Shown: positions 33,504-43,590, numbered from the stretch's first letter. The stretch is 64,000 nt of DNA from Pelobium manganitolerans (GCF_003609575.1 NZ_MBTA01000030.1:75238-139237), one strand, 5' to 3'. The notes: generated from the sequence alone by a model not told the origin. Translations and numbers: made by a program.

Positions 33504-35777
33504 ATGGATCAAAAAAAAACCATCCTCCTCATTACCACTACGCACCTCGCCAAAAATCCGCGCTTGGTGAAGGAGATTGATGCCCTGCACCAGCAATACA
33601 GACTAATCGTCGTTTTTTTTGCGCTACTTCCGCAGTATCAGATCTTCGATCAGGAGATTATTGCCCGCTATCCAAACGTGGATTTCCGCAGACTCAATTG
33701 GTTAAAGAAGTACTACCCCTGCCGTTTTTTTTATACCTCTTTGCAGAAGCTTTTAATGCTTCTCTGGAAATTAAGCGGAAAAATGGTGTGGGTAGAGCAA
33801 CTCTTTTTTCCCGGCTTTAGCTATCTAAAAAGAAAATGTAGGGGCATTGATGCCGATGTAATCCACGGACATAATCCGGGAAGCTGGGGCGTGGCGGTTC
33901 AATTGGCTAAGCAGAAAAAAATTCCATCCAGCTTTGATATTGAGGATTTTCACAGTGGCGAGTACGAGGCCGAGGATCCCAAAAAAAGCCTTCTGGAAGC
34001 TATTGAAGATAAATATTATCTACAAACAAATCATTTAACTGCGGCCAGTCCGCTGATTGCTGAAGCTTATCACCGTAAGTACCCAGAAAAGAAAGCCAGC
34101 GTAATCAATAACGTTTTTCCGAAAGAACAATTCCGTCATCGGGAGACATTCAATCAGAAAATGCCTTTAAAGCTCGTCTGGTTTTCGCAGATGATTGGCC
34201 CGGATAGGGGATTAAAGGAAATTGTGGAGGCGCTCAATCTACTCGATTTTAAAGTCAGCCTGTCCTTGTACGGCGAATACGAGGAGAGCTACCGAACGGA
34301 AATTACGCAACAGCTCCGTGAAAGCCATCAGATCAATTTTCTGGGTTTGCTGGGCAACAACGAGCTGAACAATGCTTTAAGCACCTATGATGTGGGCATT
34401 GCGTCCGAAATGGGCCATACGCCTAACCGCGACTTCTGCCTGACCAATAAAATTTTCGCTTATGTGCAGGCAGGATTGAGCGTGCTGGCGTCTGATACCG
34501 CGGCACAGGTTGCTTTTCTAAAACAATTTCCAGGCGTAGGTAATTTGTACCACCGTAAAAGTCCACAAGAAATTGCGAGTATATTGACAAACCTCCATCA
34601 CCAGCGCGATAGCTTGCATCAGCAGCAAGCGGCGGCCTACCAATTGGGCCAAAGCGAACTGTGCTGGGAGGCAGAATCTGTTCATCTGTTACATTACTTC
34701 GAGCGGCTTTTTACTGATGAAAAGAATAACAGCATCTTAAACATAGCCATCACGGTGGATCCGGAAATTCCCGTGCCACCAACACTTTACGGCGGTATTG
34801 AGCGAATCGTTTACCTGTTGGTGGAGGAACTGTGTAAAAGAGGCCACCAAGTCACCTTATTTGCGCATCCCAAATCAGAAACATCAGCTAAACTAGTTCC
34901 TTGGCGTGGCAAAAGAAGTCCGTCATTGTTTGATACTATCCAAAACAGCCATAAATTATGGTCGCACTATCAGATGGACCGTTATGACGTGGTGCATAGC
35001 TTTAGTAGGCTGGCTTACCTAAGTCCCTTGTTAAACAGAAATGTGGCCAAAGTGATGAGCTACCAAAGAGAGCCTACGCTTTCCCAAGTTAAAAAAGCGC
35101 AGCTGCTGGCAAAAGTAGAGAGCTTGTCTTTCACCGGATGCAGTAACTATATCGCTAATCAGTTAAAGGGCGTGGCTTCGGTTTCCACTGTTTACAATGG
35201 AATCGAATTGGAAAAATACCAGTTCCGGCAGAGCGTAGCAGATGATGCACCATTGATTTTTTTAGGAAGGCTAGAAAAAATTAAGGGAGCGCATTTGGCG
35301 ATTGCATTGGCTAAACAAAGCAATAGAAAACTCGTTATCGCGGGAAATATTTCCAAGGCCGGCCAAAAATATTTTGATGATGAGATTTTACCGCAGCTTA
35401 ATGAAAACATCAAATATGTTGGGGCCATTAACGATGAGCAGAAGAATGATCTATTGGGAAATGCCTGTGCTTTATTGATGCCGATTTTGTGGGACGAGCC
35501 TTTCGGGATTGTGATGATTGAAGCCATGGCCTGCGGCACGCCCGTGGTCGGCTTTCCGAAAGGTGCAGTAAAGGAAGTGGTGTTGCACGGACACAACGGT
35601 TATTTAGCAAAAGATATGGAAGGATTAGTCGATGGTATTCAGAAAATCCACGAAATTGACAGGGCAGTGGTGCGTAATCATGTGGCTAAGCACTTCTCTT
35701 CGGAGATCATTGTAGATCAGTATCTATCGGTTTATAATAATACCATTGCAGCATGTCGGGGCAAAAGAAAGGAATAG
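33504..35777 (+). CDS. Fused double GT4 glycosyltransferase
   Basis: 757 residues, about twice the GT4 length. Residues 1-~405 form one GT-B protein (ILLITTTHLAKNPRLVKEID, FDIEDFHSGEYE, LVWFSQMIGPDRGLKEI, LTNKIFAYVQAGLSVLASDT). From ~412 a second starts (LNIAITVDPEIPVPPTLYGG), continuing with FLGRLEKIKGAHLAI and LWDEPFGIVMIEAMACGTPVVG with E-x7-E. The N-terminal half is paralogous to the protein encoded at 36984. The fusion would add two sugars in sequence or channel an intermediate. The C-terminus overlaps the next gene by 25 bp. Confidence 0.9.
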   Translation: MDQKKTILLITTTHLAKNPRLVKEIDALHQQYRLIVVFFALLPQYQIFDQEIIARYPNVDFRRLNWLKKYYPCRFFYTSLQKLLMLLWKLSGKMVWVEQLFFPGFSYLKRKCRGIDADVIHGHNPGSWGVAVQLAKQKKIPSSFDIEDFHSGEYEAEDPKKSLLEAIEDKYYLQTNHLTAASPLIAEAYHRKYPEKKASVINNVFPKEQFRHRETFNQKMPLKLVWFSQMIGPDRGLKEIVEALNLLDFKVSLSLYGEYEESYRTEITQQLRESHQINFLGLLGNNELNNALSTYDVGIASEMGHTPNRDFCLTNKIFAYVQAGLSVLASDTAAQVAFLKQFPGVGNLYHRKSPQEIASILTNLHHQRDSLHQQQAAAYQLGQSELCWEAESVHLLHYFERLFTDEKNNSILNIAITVDPEIPVPPTLYGGIERIVYLLVEELCKRGHQVTLFAHPKSETSAKLVPWRGKRSPSLFDTIQNSHKLWSHYQMDRYDVVHSFSRLAYLSPLLNRNVAKVMSYQREPTLSQVKKAQLLAKVESLSFTGCSNYIANQLKGVASVSTVYNGIELEKYQFRQSVADDAPLIFLGRLEKIKGAHLAIALAKQSNRKLVIAGNISKAGQKYFDDEILPQLNENIKYVGAINDEQKNDLLGNACALLMPILWDEPFGIVMIEAMACGTPVVGFPKGAVKEVVLHGHNGYLAKDMEGLVDGIQKIHEIDRAVVRNHVAKHFSSEIIVDQYLSVYNNTIAACRGKRKE

Positions 35778-36994
35778 TCAGCAACCCCAATCTGGCACCT
35801 TATATTAAGGAAAGCGTTTTAGCCTATCAAGAGGCGGAGATGCTCGGCAGATTTTTTACCACTTTTTGTCTAACGCAAGGTTGGATGAAAAGGATTAGCT
35901 TTCTTCCGGATGGGATTCGTTCTTTTTTATTTCGCCGAGCTTTTCCACCATTGGATCCACAGCTTTTAAGAAGTAATGCCTTGATGGAAATCTTGCGGAT
36001 ATTGGCTAACAGGTTCGGCGGAGCCAATTTAGCCGACGAAATTTGGGAATGGTCAGAAACTGGTTTTGACAAACGAGTGGCTAAAAACTTACATCCCAAG
36101 CACCTGTTTTTTCATGGTTACGAACATGCTTGTTTAGCTTCTTTGCAACAAGCAAAAAAAATGGGCATAGTTTCTTTTTACGAACAGCCTAGTCAGCACC
36201 ACGCTTTTTTTACCAAAATTGTGGAAGAACAGCTTCTTAAATATCCAAACCTAAAAAATGAGGCCATTGCTTTACTGAATGATGAGAAGGCAGAAAGGCG
36301 GAATCGACGAAGAGATGAGGAGTTGGAATTAGCGGATTACATCATCTGTAATTCCTCATTTACCAAAAAAACCTTATTAAGCGCAGGAATTAGTCCCAAA
36401 AAATTGATCGTCATCCCTTACGGTTATCCAACTGTTAGACCCATCCCGAACAAAGATTCCGAAATCGTTAACTTTATTTATGCCGGAAATTTAAGCTTGA
36501 GAAAGGGTGTACATATTCTATTGCAGGCCTGGCGACAGTTACCGGCAGATTTACCCGCCTGCTTAACTTTGATGGGCAGTAGTCAGTTACCAGAAAATTT
36601 AACAGCTGAACTTCCCGAAAACGTAAAATGGATACCCAATTTGCCCTACGAGCAAGCGCAGGAAAAAATCGCGCAAAGCGATGTGCTGGTATTGCCTACT
36701 TTGGCCGATGGCTTTGGGATGGTCATCTCTGAAAGCATGGCAATGGGTGTCCCCGTATTAACAACAACATCTTCCGCTGGTCCCGATTTGATAGACAATT
36801 ATGTAGATGGGATATGCATTGCGCCAGATGACAAAAACGCTTTAACGGAAGCCTTGACTTGGTGTGTGGCTAATCGGAAAAAGTGCAAAATAATGGGTCA
36901 AAGAGCGCAGGAAAAGGCAAAAGCCTATCCTTGGTCGGCCTATAGGGAAAGGCTTATTGAAGAAGTGAAAGCGAGGATAGGAAATGGGCGCTAA
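35753..36994 (+). CDS. Glycosyltransferase family 4
   Basis: 413 residues, GT-B fold. The N-terminal half is long and charged. The C-terminal domain has FIYAGNLSLRKGVHILLQAW and LADGFGMVISESMAMGVPVL with the E-x7-E region; SSAGPDLIDNYVDG follows. FHGYEHACLASLQQAKKMG and FYEQPSQHH are features I associate with plant-pathogen and Bacteroidota GT4 subgroups. Overlaps its neighbours on both sides. Confidence 0.87.
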   Translation: MSGQKKGIVSNPNLAPYIKESVLAYQEAEMLGRFFTTFCLTQGWMKRISFLPDGIRSFLFRRAFPPLDPQLLRSNALMEILRILANRFGGANLADEIWEWSETGFDKRVAKNLHPKHLFFHGYEHACLASLQQAKKMGIVSFYEQPSQHHAFFTKIVEEQLLKYPNLKNEAIALLNDEKAERRNRRRDEELELADYIICNSSFTKKTLLSAGISPKKLIVIPYGYPTVRPIPNKDSEIVNFIYAGNLSLRKGVHILLQAWRQLPADLPACLTLMGSSQLPENLTAELPENVKWIPNLPYEQAQEKIAQSDVLVLPTLADGFGMVISESMAMGVPVLTTTSSAGPDLIDNYVDGICIAPDDKNALTEALTWCVANRKKCKIMGQRAQEKAKAYPWSAYRERLIEEVKARIGNGR

Positions 36995-38222
36995 AAAAAG
37001 GATTTGTCTAATTACACCCGGGCATTTATGCAATTGTCCGAGATTGCTCAAAGAAGCGGATGCTTTGTATAGGGCGGGTTACGAAGTGCATATTGTTGCA
37101 ACCTCTTATCAAGCTTTTCTAAAAAAATCAGATGAAATAATCATCAATAGCCATCCCGAATGGTATATCCATACCAAATATTGGGGGCAGAACAGCAGAG
37201 GTATGGGATACGAGGGATATTTGTATGGTTTATTAAAAGCAATTAATCGGGCTTTTGCTTTCCGAAGCTTTTATCCTGTATTGCTAAACCGACATTTTCA
37301 TTGGCAATTAAAGCAAGCGATTGCCGTTGAGGCAGATTTGTATATCGCTCATAGCGCGGCCAGCATTGCCGTTGCGGCTAAAGCTGCCGAAGCGCATCAA
37401 AGCCTTTTCGCTTTTGATGCGGAGGATTTCCATAGCGGTGAGGATTTAAGTGCCGAAATATTGGCTTGGGTAAATGAGGTGCAGCAGCAATATCTGCGCA
37501 AAGCAGTTTATCTAACCGTGGCCAGCCCCTTAATTGCTGAAGCTTATCAGCATGATTTGGGTCGGAAAGACATTGTGTCCATTCTCAATGTTTTCCCAAA
37601 AAACGATGAGACTTTCCGAACCAAAAAACAAAGCGAAGCCTTAAAGCTTTTTTGGTTTTCCCAAAATATCGGAAAAGGCAGGGGGCTCGAATGGGTTTTG
37701 GAAGCACTGCAGGGTAAAAGCTCGGGCGAAGTAGAGTTGCATCTTTTGGGAAATCTGCGAAGCGCGGAAGCCCTTTATTTTGAGAAGCTAATCAGCAAAT
37801 ACCAATTGGCCAAAGGGATGGTTTGTTTCCACGAGGCTTTGCCCGAGCATGAGCTTTTAAATTTGGCAAAAACTTTTGATGTTGGTTTAAGCTTAGAAAT
37901 AGGCAAGCCATTAAATAGGGAACTATGCCTTAACAATAAAATTTTTGTTTATTTACAGGCTGGTTTAGGCATAATTGCCACGGATACGAGGGCGCAAAAC
38001 GCATTTTTTGAGGATAAGAAAGACGGGGTAGCTATTTTGTCCTTAGCTCAACCCGAACAACTGGGCTCCATACTTCTTCAATTAATTGCTGAACCCGAAA
38101 AAGTAGAAGCTATGCGTTCTTTTAACCATGAATTGGCGAAAAGAACCTATAACTGGGAAAAAGAGCAGGTAAAATTGATTAACATTGTGGCTAAATGTCT
38201 CCAAGAAAAATCATTATCGTAG
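36984..38222 (+). CDS. GT4-like glycosyltransferase, paralogue of the fused enzyme's N-half
   Basis: 412 residues. Shares with the first half of the 757-residue protein the motifs FDAEDFHSGE, ASPLIAEAY, LFWFSQNIGKGRGLEW, and LNNKIFVYLQAGLGIIATDT at matching positions. The E-x7-E donor site is not obvious in either copy; the region is NRELCLNNKIFVYLQAG. This suggests a distinct subgroup. Overlaps the next gene by 28 bp. Confidence 0.82.
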   Translation: MGAKKRICLITPGHLCNCPRLLKEADALYRAGYEVHIVATSYQAFLKKSDEIIINSHPEWYIHTKYWGQNSRGMGYEGYLYGLLKAINRAFAFRSFYPVLLNRHFHWQLKQAIAVEADLYIAHSAASIAVAAKAAEAHQSLFAFDAEDFHSGEDLSAEILAWVNEVQQQYLRKAVYLTVASPLIAEAYQHDLGRKDIVSILNVFPKNDETFRTKKQSEALKLFWFSQNIGKGRGLEWVLEALQGKSSGEVELHLLGNLRSAEALYFEKLISKYQLAKGMVCFHEALPEHELLNLAKTFDVGLSLEIGKPLNRELCLNNKIFVYLQAGLGIIATDTRAQNAFFEDKKDGVAILSLAQPEQLGSILLQLIAEPEKVEAMRSFNHELAKRTYNWEKEQVKLINIVAKCLQEKSLS

Positions 38223-39481
38223 CGCCCCATTTTCCGCCCTCCAATTTAGCAGGGGTGCATAGAAGCAGGTTGTTTGCGCAACATTTGCCCGCTTTTGGCT
38301 GGGAGCCGATTGTGGTGACCGTGCACGAGAGATTTTATGAGGAGGCTTTGGATAGGGATTTGGAAAAGCTTTTGCCCGAGAACCTACGGGTGGAGAAAGT
38401 GAATGCTTTGCCCACGAAACCGGTCAAAACCGTTGGCGATATCGGTGTCCGAGGTTTTTTGCCACTGTTCAAACGGATACTGAAAATTGTCGAGGCGGAA
38501 AATCCAGCTTTTCTTTATATTCCCATTCCCAGTAATTTTGCCGCTTTACTAGGACCGCTCATCCACCAAAAAACAGGCATTCCCTACGGGATTGATTATA
38601 TAGACCCATGGGTTCATGTTTGGCCAGGCTCCGATAGGCGTTTTAGCAAAGCTTGGATTGCGCGAAAGCTTGCCGAATGGCTGGAGCCTTATGCGGTAAA
38701 AAATGCCAGTTTAATTACAGGCGTAGCGCCCGGTTATTATGAGGATGTACTGAAAAGAAACCCGCATCTACGACGCAAAGCCATTACCGTAGCCATGCCT
38801 TATGGTGGTGAGCAACGCGACCATGACTGGGTAAAGAAGCTAAATATCCAGCCCTTTCTGTTTGTAAAAAAGGAGGGCGTTTTAGATTTCGTATATGCCG
38901 GAGCCATGTTGCCTAAGGCTTTTAAACCCTTGGAAGAAATAATGAAAGCGATCAAAGCAAATCCCGATTTGATGCAATATTGCCGCATCCATTTTATCGG
39001 TTCGGGTACTTCGCCCAATGATCCACAGGGATTTAATATCAAAACATTGGCCCAAGAATACGGCCTTTGGAACAAGGTTTTCTTCGAGTACCCTAAACGC
39101 ATTCCTTACTTGGCGGTAATTACACATTTGAATGCTGCTGATGGCACCTTTATTTTAGGCAGTACGGAAGCGCATTATACGCCCTCTAAAGTTTACCAAT
39201 CGGTGTTGAGCGGTAAACCAGTATTCGCAGTTTTACACCAGGAAAGTTCGGCCTGTGCGGTTATTCAAGAAACAAAAGCCGGGACGGTATTGTCTTTTAA
39301 TGGTGAAAGAGATATTCAAAAAATTCATGATAATTTTCCGGAGACATGGCGCACACATTTACAGTTTATGAGCACATTTAATGCAAAGGATGTAAATATG
39401 GATGAATTTGATAAATATTCGGCTAAAAGTGTGACTAAAATACTTGCGGAAGCTTTAGATCAGATTGAATTAAAACGCTAA
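38195..39481 (+). CDS. GT4-like glycosyltransferase (putative)
   Basis: 428 residues. Starts RKIIIVAPHFPPSNLAGVHR, with a GT-B first strand and loop. GIDYIDPWVHVWPG is a motif seen in a subgroup of GT4-like proteins. The C-terminal half contains FVYAGAMLPKAFKPLEEIM and TEAHYTPSKVYQSVLSGKPVF, the place of the donor site, without the classic E-x7-E. Function as a transferase is probable; sugar unknown. Confidence 0.78.
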   Translation: MSPRKIIIVAPHFPPSNLAGVHRSRLFAQHLPAFGWEPIVVTVHERFYEEALDRDLEKLLPENLRVEKVNALPTKPVKTVGDIGVRGFLPLFKRILKIVEAENPAFLYIPIPSNFAALLGPLIHQKTGIPYGIDYIDPWVHVWPGSDRRFSKAWIARKLAEWLEPYAVKNASLITGVAPGYYEDVLKRNPHLRRKAITVAMPYGGEQRDHDWVKKLNIQPFLFVKKEGVLDFVYAGAMLPKAFKPLEEIMKAIKANPDLMQYCRIHFIGSGTSPNDPQGFNIKTLAQEYGLWNKVFFEYPKRIPYLAVITHLNAADGTFILGSTEAHYTPSKVYQSVLSGKPVFAVLHQESSACAVIQETKAGTVLSFNGERDIQKIHDNFPETWRTHLQFMSTFNAKDVNMDEFDKYSAKSVTKILAEALDQIELKR

Positions 39482-40369
39482 ATGATGTTAGAAGCACTTA
39501 AAAGGACATTTACTTTTATACATCAGCATCCATTTGCCAATCGGCATTTGTTTAGGGCTTACACTAAATTTTTTAAGTGGCAGTTCCAAAGCGTTTTTAA
39601 TAAAAAGTTCATAGTAAAGCCATTTGTCGGCGACGTAAGATTTTGGGCAAAAAAAGGGTTAACAGGGATTACCGGAAATATTTATTGCGGCTTGCATGAG
39701 TTTGAGGATATGGGCTTTTTGCTCCATTTTCTTCGCCCAGAAGATGCCTTTTATGATATTGGCGCAAATGTGGGTTCTTATACTTTACTTGCCTCCGGTG
39801 TGGTAGGATGTGAGACTTTAGCGTTTGAACCTTCACAGATTAGTTACGATGTTTTAAAAAAGAACATTGCCTTAAACCAGATAGAATTACGCGTAAAAGC
39901 TTATAATTTTGCATTAGGAGCGAAAACTGGCTTCCTAAATTTTACGGAATATGAGGGCACAAGCAATCGTGTGGTAGCCGCTAATGCTGACATTCCTTTT
40001 AAAAAGGTTGAAGTGAAAAAATTGGATGATTTTGCTGAGGCATCACCTAGGTTTTTAAAGATTGATGTAGAAGGGTTTGAAACCGCTGTTTTGGACGGCG
40101 CATCAGAAATGTTAAAGAAGGAAAATTTAAAAGCTATAGCCATTGAGCTAAATGGAAGCGGTAATCGTTATGGGTTTAATGAGCAAGATATTCATGCCGG
40201 ATTAACCGCTTTAGGCTTTAAACCTTATAAATACGAGCCCTACAGTCGGACTTTACATTTATTGCCTATTTTTACAGAATATGACACTCTTTACATCAGA
40301 GATTTACCTTTTGTTAATGACCGGTTAAAAACCGCAAAGGCATTCAAGCTTTGGAATCAGTATATTTAA
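39482..40369 (+). CDS. FkbM family methyltransferase
   Basis: 295 residues. FYDIGANVGSYTLLASGVVG is the SAM loop, TLAFEPSQISYDVLKKNI motif II, and RFLKIDVEGFETAVLDGA the D-V-E-G motif typical of FkbM proteins. Residues 1-70 precede the fold and carry no membrane segment. Second clear FkbM gene of the locus; each probably methylates a different hydroxyl. It starts immediately after the previous stop. Confidence 0.9.
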   Translation: MMLEALKRTFTFIHQHPFANRHLFRAYTKFFKWQFQSVFNKKFIVKPFVGDVRFWAKKGLTGITGNIYCGLHEFEDMGFLLHFLRPEDAFYDIGANVGSYTLLASGVVGCETLAFEPSQISYDVLKKNIALNQIELRVKAYNFALGAKTGFLNFTEYEGTSNRVVAANADIPFKKVEVKKLDDFAEASPRFLKIDVEGFETAVLDGASEMLKKENLKAIAIELNGSGNRYGFNEQDIHAGLTALGFKPYKYEPYSRTLHLLPIFTEYDTLYIRDLPFVNDRLKTAKAFKLWNQYI

Positions 40370-40379
40370 TTTTGGCGTT

Positions 40380-41537
40380 TTGAACTTAGCCATTGTCAGC
40401 ACCCACCCGATTCAATATTATGCGCCGCTATTCCAGCTTTTGGCAAAAGAAGCTGATGTAAATTTGAAGGTGTTTTATACCTGGGGCGAGTCGGTTTTAC
40501 ACGACAAATTTGATCCGGATTTCGGCAAACATATCGAATGGGACATTCCCCTTTTAAACGGATATAATTATCATTTTACGAAAAACACTTCAAAAGAGCC
40601 GGGTTCACATCATTTTAAAGGGATTGTAACACCAAACTTAATTGCGGAAGTGCAGGATTTCGCGCCAGATGCAATTTTGATTTACGGCTATGCTTATCAA
40701 GGTCATCTGAAACTGATGCGCTATTTCAGGGGTAAAATTCCGATCTGGTTCCGAGGCGATTCGACTTTGTTGGATGCAGATTTGGGCTGGAGAAAGTATT
40801 TGAAAAGGCTTTATCTTACTTGGGTGTATAGTCATATTGACAAGGCTTTATATGTTGGCACAAACAATCGTCGTTATTTTGAGAAATTCGGTGTGCCAGC
40901 CATTAAATTGCATTTTGTGCCGCACAGTATCGATAACGAACGCTTCGCGGAAGATAGGCAAAAAGAAGCATCCCAATTGCGGGAGCGATTAGGTATTAGC
41001 GCATCAGAAATTTTGGTTTTATTTGCCGGGAAGTTGGAGGAGAAAAAAAATCCTTTTCTATTACTGAATTTTGCAAAAGGTTTGGGCAGAACGGATGTCC
41101 ATTTTTTATTCGTTGGCAATGGGGAACTGGAGCAGGGGCTGAAAGCTGATGCTTCGACTGCGCTCAGCATAGCGAATCAAATACATTTCTTAGATTTTCA
41201 GAATCAAAGCTATATGCCGGTACTTTATCAAGCCTGCGATGTGTTTTGTTTACCCTCCAAAGGTCCCGGTGAAACTTGGGGCTTGGCTGTAAATGAAGCA
41301 ATGGCAGCTGGCAAAGCAGTTATTGTCTCGGACAAAGTAGGTTGCGCGGTGGATTTGATTGAAAACGGAGAAAATGGTTTTATTTTTAGGTCTGAAAACG
41401 TGGACGATTTCACTGATAAATTCCGTAAACTGTTAAATAAAGAGCCGTTGAAAAGGATGGGCGAACAATCGGCGGAGGTTATCAAAAATTGGTCTTTACA
41501 AAAACAGCTGGCGCAATTAAAAGCCTTATGGAGATGA
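40380..41537 (+). CDS. Glycosyltransferase family 4 (TTG start)
   Basis: 385 residues. The frame opens with TTG at 40380, and the protein then reads NLAIVSTHPIQYYAPLFQLL, a standard GT4 beginning, so TTG is the likely start. The C-terminal domain has LFAGKLEEKKNPFLLLNFA and GPGETWGLAVNEAMAAGKAVIV with E-x7-E. A short stretch at residues ~257-266 (ADASTALSIA) is encoded by a sequence that looks like a common intergenic repeat (41149-41170). Stop and next start overlap. Confidence 0.88.
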   Translation: MNLAIVSTHPIQYYAPLFQLLAKEADVNLKVFYTWGESVLHDKFDPDFGKHIEWDIPLLNGYNYHFTKNTSKEPGSHHFKGIVTPNLIAEVQDFAPDAILIYGYAYQGHLKLMRYFRGKIPIWFRGDSTLLDADLGWRKYLKRLYLTWVYSHIDKALYVGTNNRRYFEKFGVPAIKLHFVPHSIDNERFAEDRQKEASQLRERLGISASEILVLFAGKLEEKKNPFLLLNFAKGLGRTDVHFLFVGNGELEQGLKADASTALSIANQIHFLDFQNQSYMPVLYQACDVFCLPSKGPGETWGLAVNEAMAAGKAVIVSDKVGCAVDLIENGENGFIFRSENVDDFTDKFRKLLNKEPLKRMGEQSAEVIKNWSLQKQLAQLKALWR

Positions 41538-42502
41538 AGCCTGCCATATCGGTCATTCTGCCCGTATACAATGGCGGATATTTGCTCGTGGCTTCCGTTC
41601 AGTCTGTTTTACAACAGGATATTGGGAATTTCGAGTTTTTGATTTGCGATGATTGCTCGACTGATGAAAGTTTAAATCTGCTTCGGAAGGTTTGTGATGG
41701 AGTACCACAAGTTAAAATTTTGCAAAACGACAGCAATCAAGGATTATTTAAAACCCTAAATCGTTTGATGCACGAAAGTTCCGCACCGCTGATTCATCTG
41801 TGGTCACAAGACGATATTATGAAAAGTCATTGTCTGCGTAGTACGATTGCTTTTCACGATGAGCATCCCAGCGCTGGGATGAGCTATTCCCTGAGGGATT
41901 TGATAGATGAAAACGATATTCTGATCAGTTCGGCACCCCAAGATGGTACACCGGAAATCATCAACAAATCGCTATACGCAAAAATCTCTGCTTATTGGGG
42001 CTGTATGCCGGGCAATATCGCCAATGTGGCCATCACACGCTTTGCATTTGAAAAAATCGGAGAATTTAATACCGCGATGAAAGTAAGTGGCGATTTTGAA
42101 TATTGGACCCGAATTGCGCAACATTACGACATCGGTTTTAATAAAGATCCCAATATTTTTTTAAGGGTTCACAAAGGGCAGTTGAGTCAGCAATCTAACA
42201 GCGTTGCCCACAGGATTATGGAAGATATAACGATTATGCAGACCTTATTGTCAATGGCAAGTGAAAAGGACCTTCCACGATTAAATTTAAGTTGGCGATG
42301 GAAAACACAGACCAGTTATTTCAATGAGCTAATTTATTTGATGCGGAAGCGCGAATGGGCTTTGGCCCGCAAAAGCTACCGTGCCATCCGCAATATCAGT
42401 TCTCCTTTGCCGCTCTCTTTAAGATGGTTTGTTGTTAAAATGATGAGATTGGCTGGTTGCGAATTTTGGTTTTACAAAAAGGTCATCAAAACGCTTATCT
42501 GA
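41528..42502 (+). CDS. Glycosyltransferase family 2
   Basis: 324 residues from the ATG at 41528 (a second at 41534 overlaps the previous stop as ATGA). GT-A motifs: ISVILPVYNGGYLLVASVQS, ICDDCSTDESLNLL, WSQDDIMKS (metal site QDD). SGDFEYWTRIAQHYD carries the probable base. RVHKGQLSQQSN is typical for this GT2 group. Stop overlaps the next start by one base. Confidence 0.88.
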   Translation: MEMKPAISVILPVYNGGYLLVASVQSVLQQDIGNFEFLICDDCSTDESLNLLRKVCDGVPQVKILQNDSNQGLFKTLNRLMHESSAPLIHLWSQDDIMKSHCLRSTIAFHDEHPSAGMSYSLRDLIDENDILISSAPQDGTPEIINKSLYAKISAYWGCMPGNIANVAITRFAFEKIGEFNTAMKVSGDFEYWTRIAQHYDIGFNKDPNIFLRVHKGQLSQQSNSVAHRIMEDITIMQTLLSMASEKDLPRLNLSWRWKTQTSYFNELIYLMRKREWALARKSYRAIRNISSPLPLSLRWFVVKMMRLAGCEFWFYKKVIKTLI

Positions 42503-43590
42503 TGCTCGGAAAAAAGCCTACCCACCGCCGGATGCGTTTTCTGGACAGCCTTAGAGGTTTGGCAGCCTTGGTAGTGGTTTTCCATCATTTCATGGTTTTT
42601 AACTCTGGAAAGTTGGAACAGAGCCTCTCCGCGAAAGCGATGAGAATCCTCCATTTTATTTCTGATTTGAATGTGGAAGCCGTTTTGTTTTTCTTCGTGC
42701 TTTCCGGCTTCAGTATCGGTTTATCGCAGCGCGGTAAACTATTGCGACACCGCGTAGCAATCAAACGCTATCTCTACAAACGGTTTAGGCGCATCATGCC
42801 AATTTATCTGATGGCATTAGCATTGGCGGCTTTTGTTGGTTTTTTAGCACAGGCTTTATTCAAAGAAAGCTACAGCTTTAGCAACCTCGTCGGAAATCTG
42901 CTTTTTTTGCAGACCCCAGCCGGAGCGACCGATTTTTGGTTTAGCCCTTACGGTCAAAACGGCCCTTTGTGGTCTTTGGCTTTTGAAATGTTCTTCTACC
43001 TGTTTTTTCCACTGTTCTCTATGCTGCTTTTGAAAATCAGGGTGCCTAAACTTGCCGTTTATCTCTTCTTGCTATTGACAAGTGTGGCTTGCATCGCTTT
43101 TAACAAATACCTTGTTTTTATTCCTCCGCTAGCATTCCTGTCATTTTTTTTGGTTTGGTGGGCAGGTTTCCAAATCGCGGGCGAATATCTACAAAGAAGA
43201 GCAAATTTTTTGATTTGGATAACTGTATTTGTCGTCTGTACAAGTTTATTGACGGTATCACAGCTAGTCCCTTCAACGGCGCTCTTAGAAATCCTTAAAA
43301 CCTTGTTGATCGCCTCTGTTTTGTATTTCTTATTATTCCTTGATTTAAGTTGGGTATCCGCTTTTAAGTGGCGGGCAAAGAAACTTGTCAATTCCATTCT
43401 TGGTCCGGTAGGTGACGGTAGCTACGCCCTATATGCTTTGCATTATCCTATCTTTATACTGATGCAATATTTTGAGGTTGATTGGATACACCAGATAATT
43501 TTTATTTTTGCGCTTATCATTTGTTGTGTCTTTTTAGAAAGGTGGATTTCTAAAAAGCGATTCAAGTTGAGCACTATAGGTAGCTCCTAA
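42502..43590 (+). CDS. Membrane acyltransferase, family 3
   Basis: About 362 residues if started at 42502, whose A is shared with the previous stop TGA; the next in-frame ATG (42532) begins RFLDSLRGLAALVVVFHHF, the usual family-3 N-terminus. About ten membrane helices. FHHF holds the key histidine; NGPLWSLAFEMFFYLFFPLF matches the W-S-L-x-x-E motif. DGSYALYALHYPIFI near the end is also typical. Second acyltransferase-3 of the locus, implying two acylation sites. Confidence 0.9.
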   Translation: MLGKKPTHRRMRFLDSLRGLAALVVVFHHFMVFNSGKLEQSLSAKAMRILHFISDLNVEAVLFFFVLSGFSIGLSQRGKLLRHRVAIKRYLYKRFRRIMPIYLMALALAAFVGFLAQALFKESYSFSNLVGNLLFLQTPAGATDFWFSPYGQNGPLWSLAFEMFFYLFFPLFSMLLLKIRVPKLAVYLFLLLTSVACIAFNKYLVFIPPLAFLSFFLVWWAGFQIAGEYLQRRANFLIWITVFVVCTSLLTVSQLVPSTALLEILKTLLIASVLYFLLFLDLSWVSAFKWRAKKLVNSILGPVGDGSYALYALHYPIFILMQYFEVDWIHQIIFIFALIICCVFLERWISKKRFKLSTIGSS

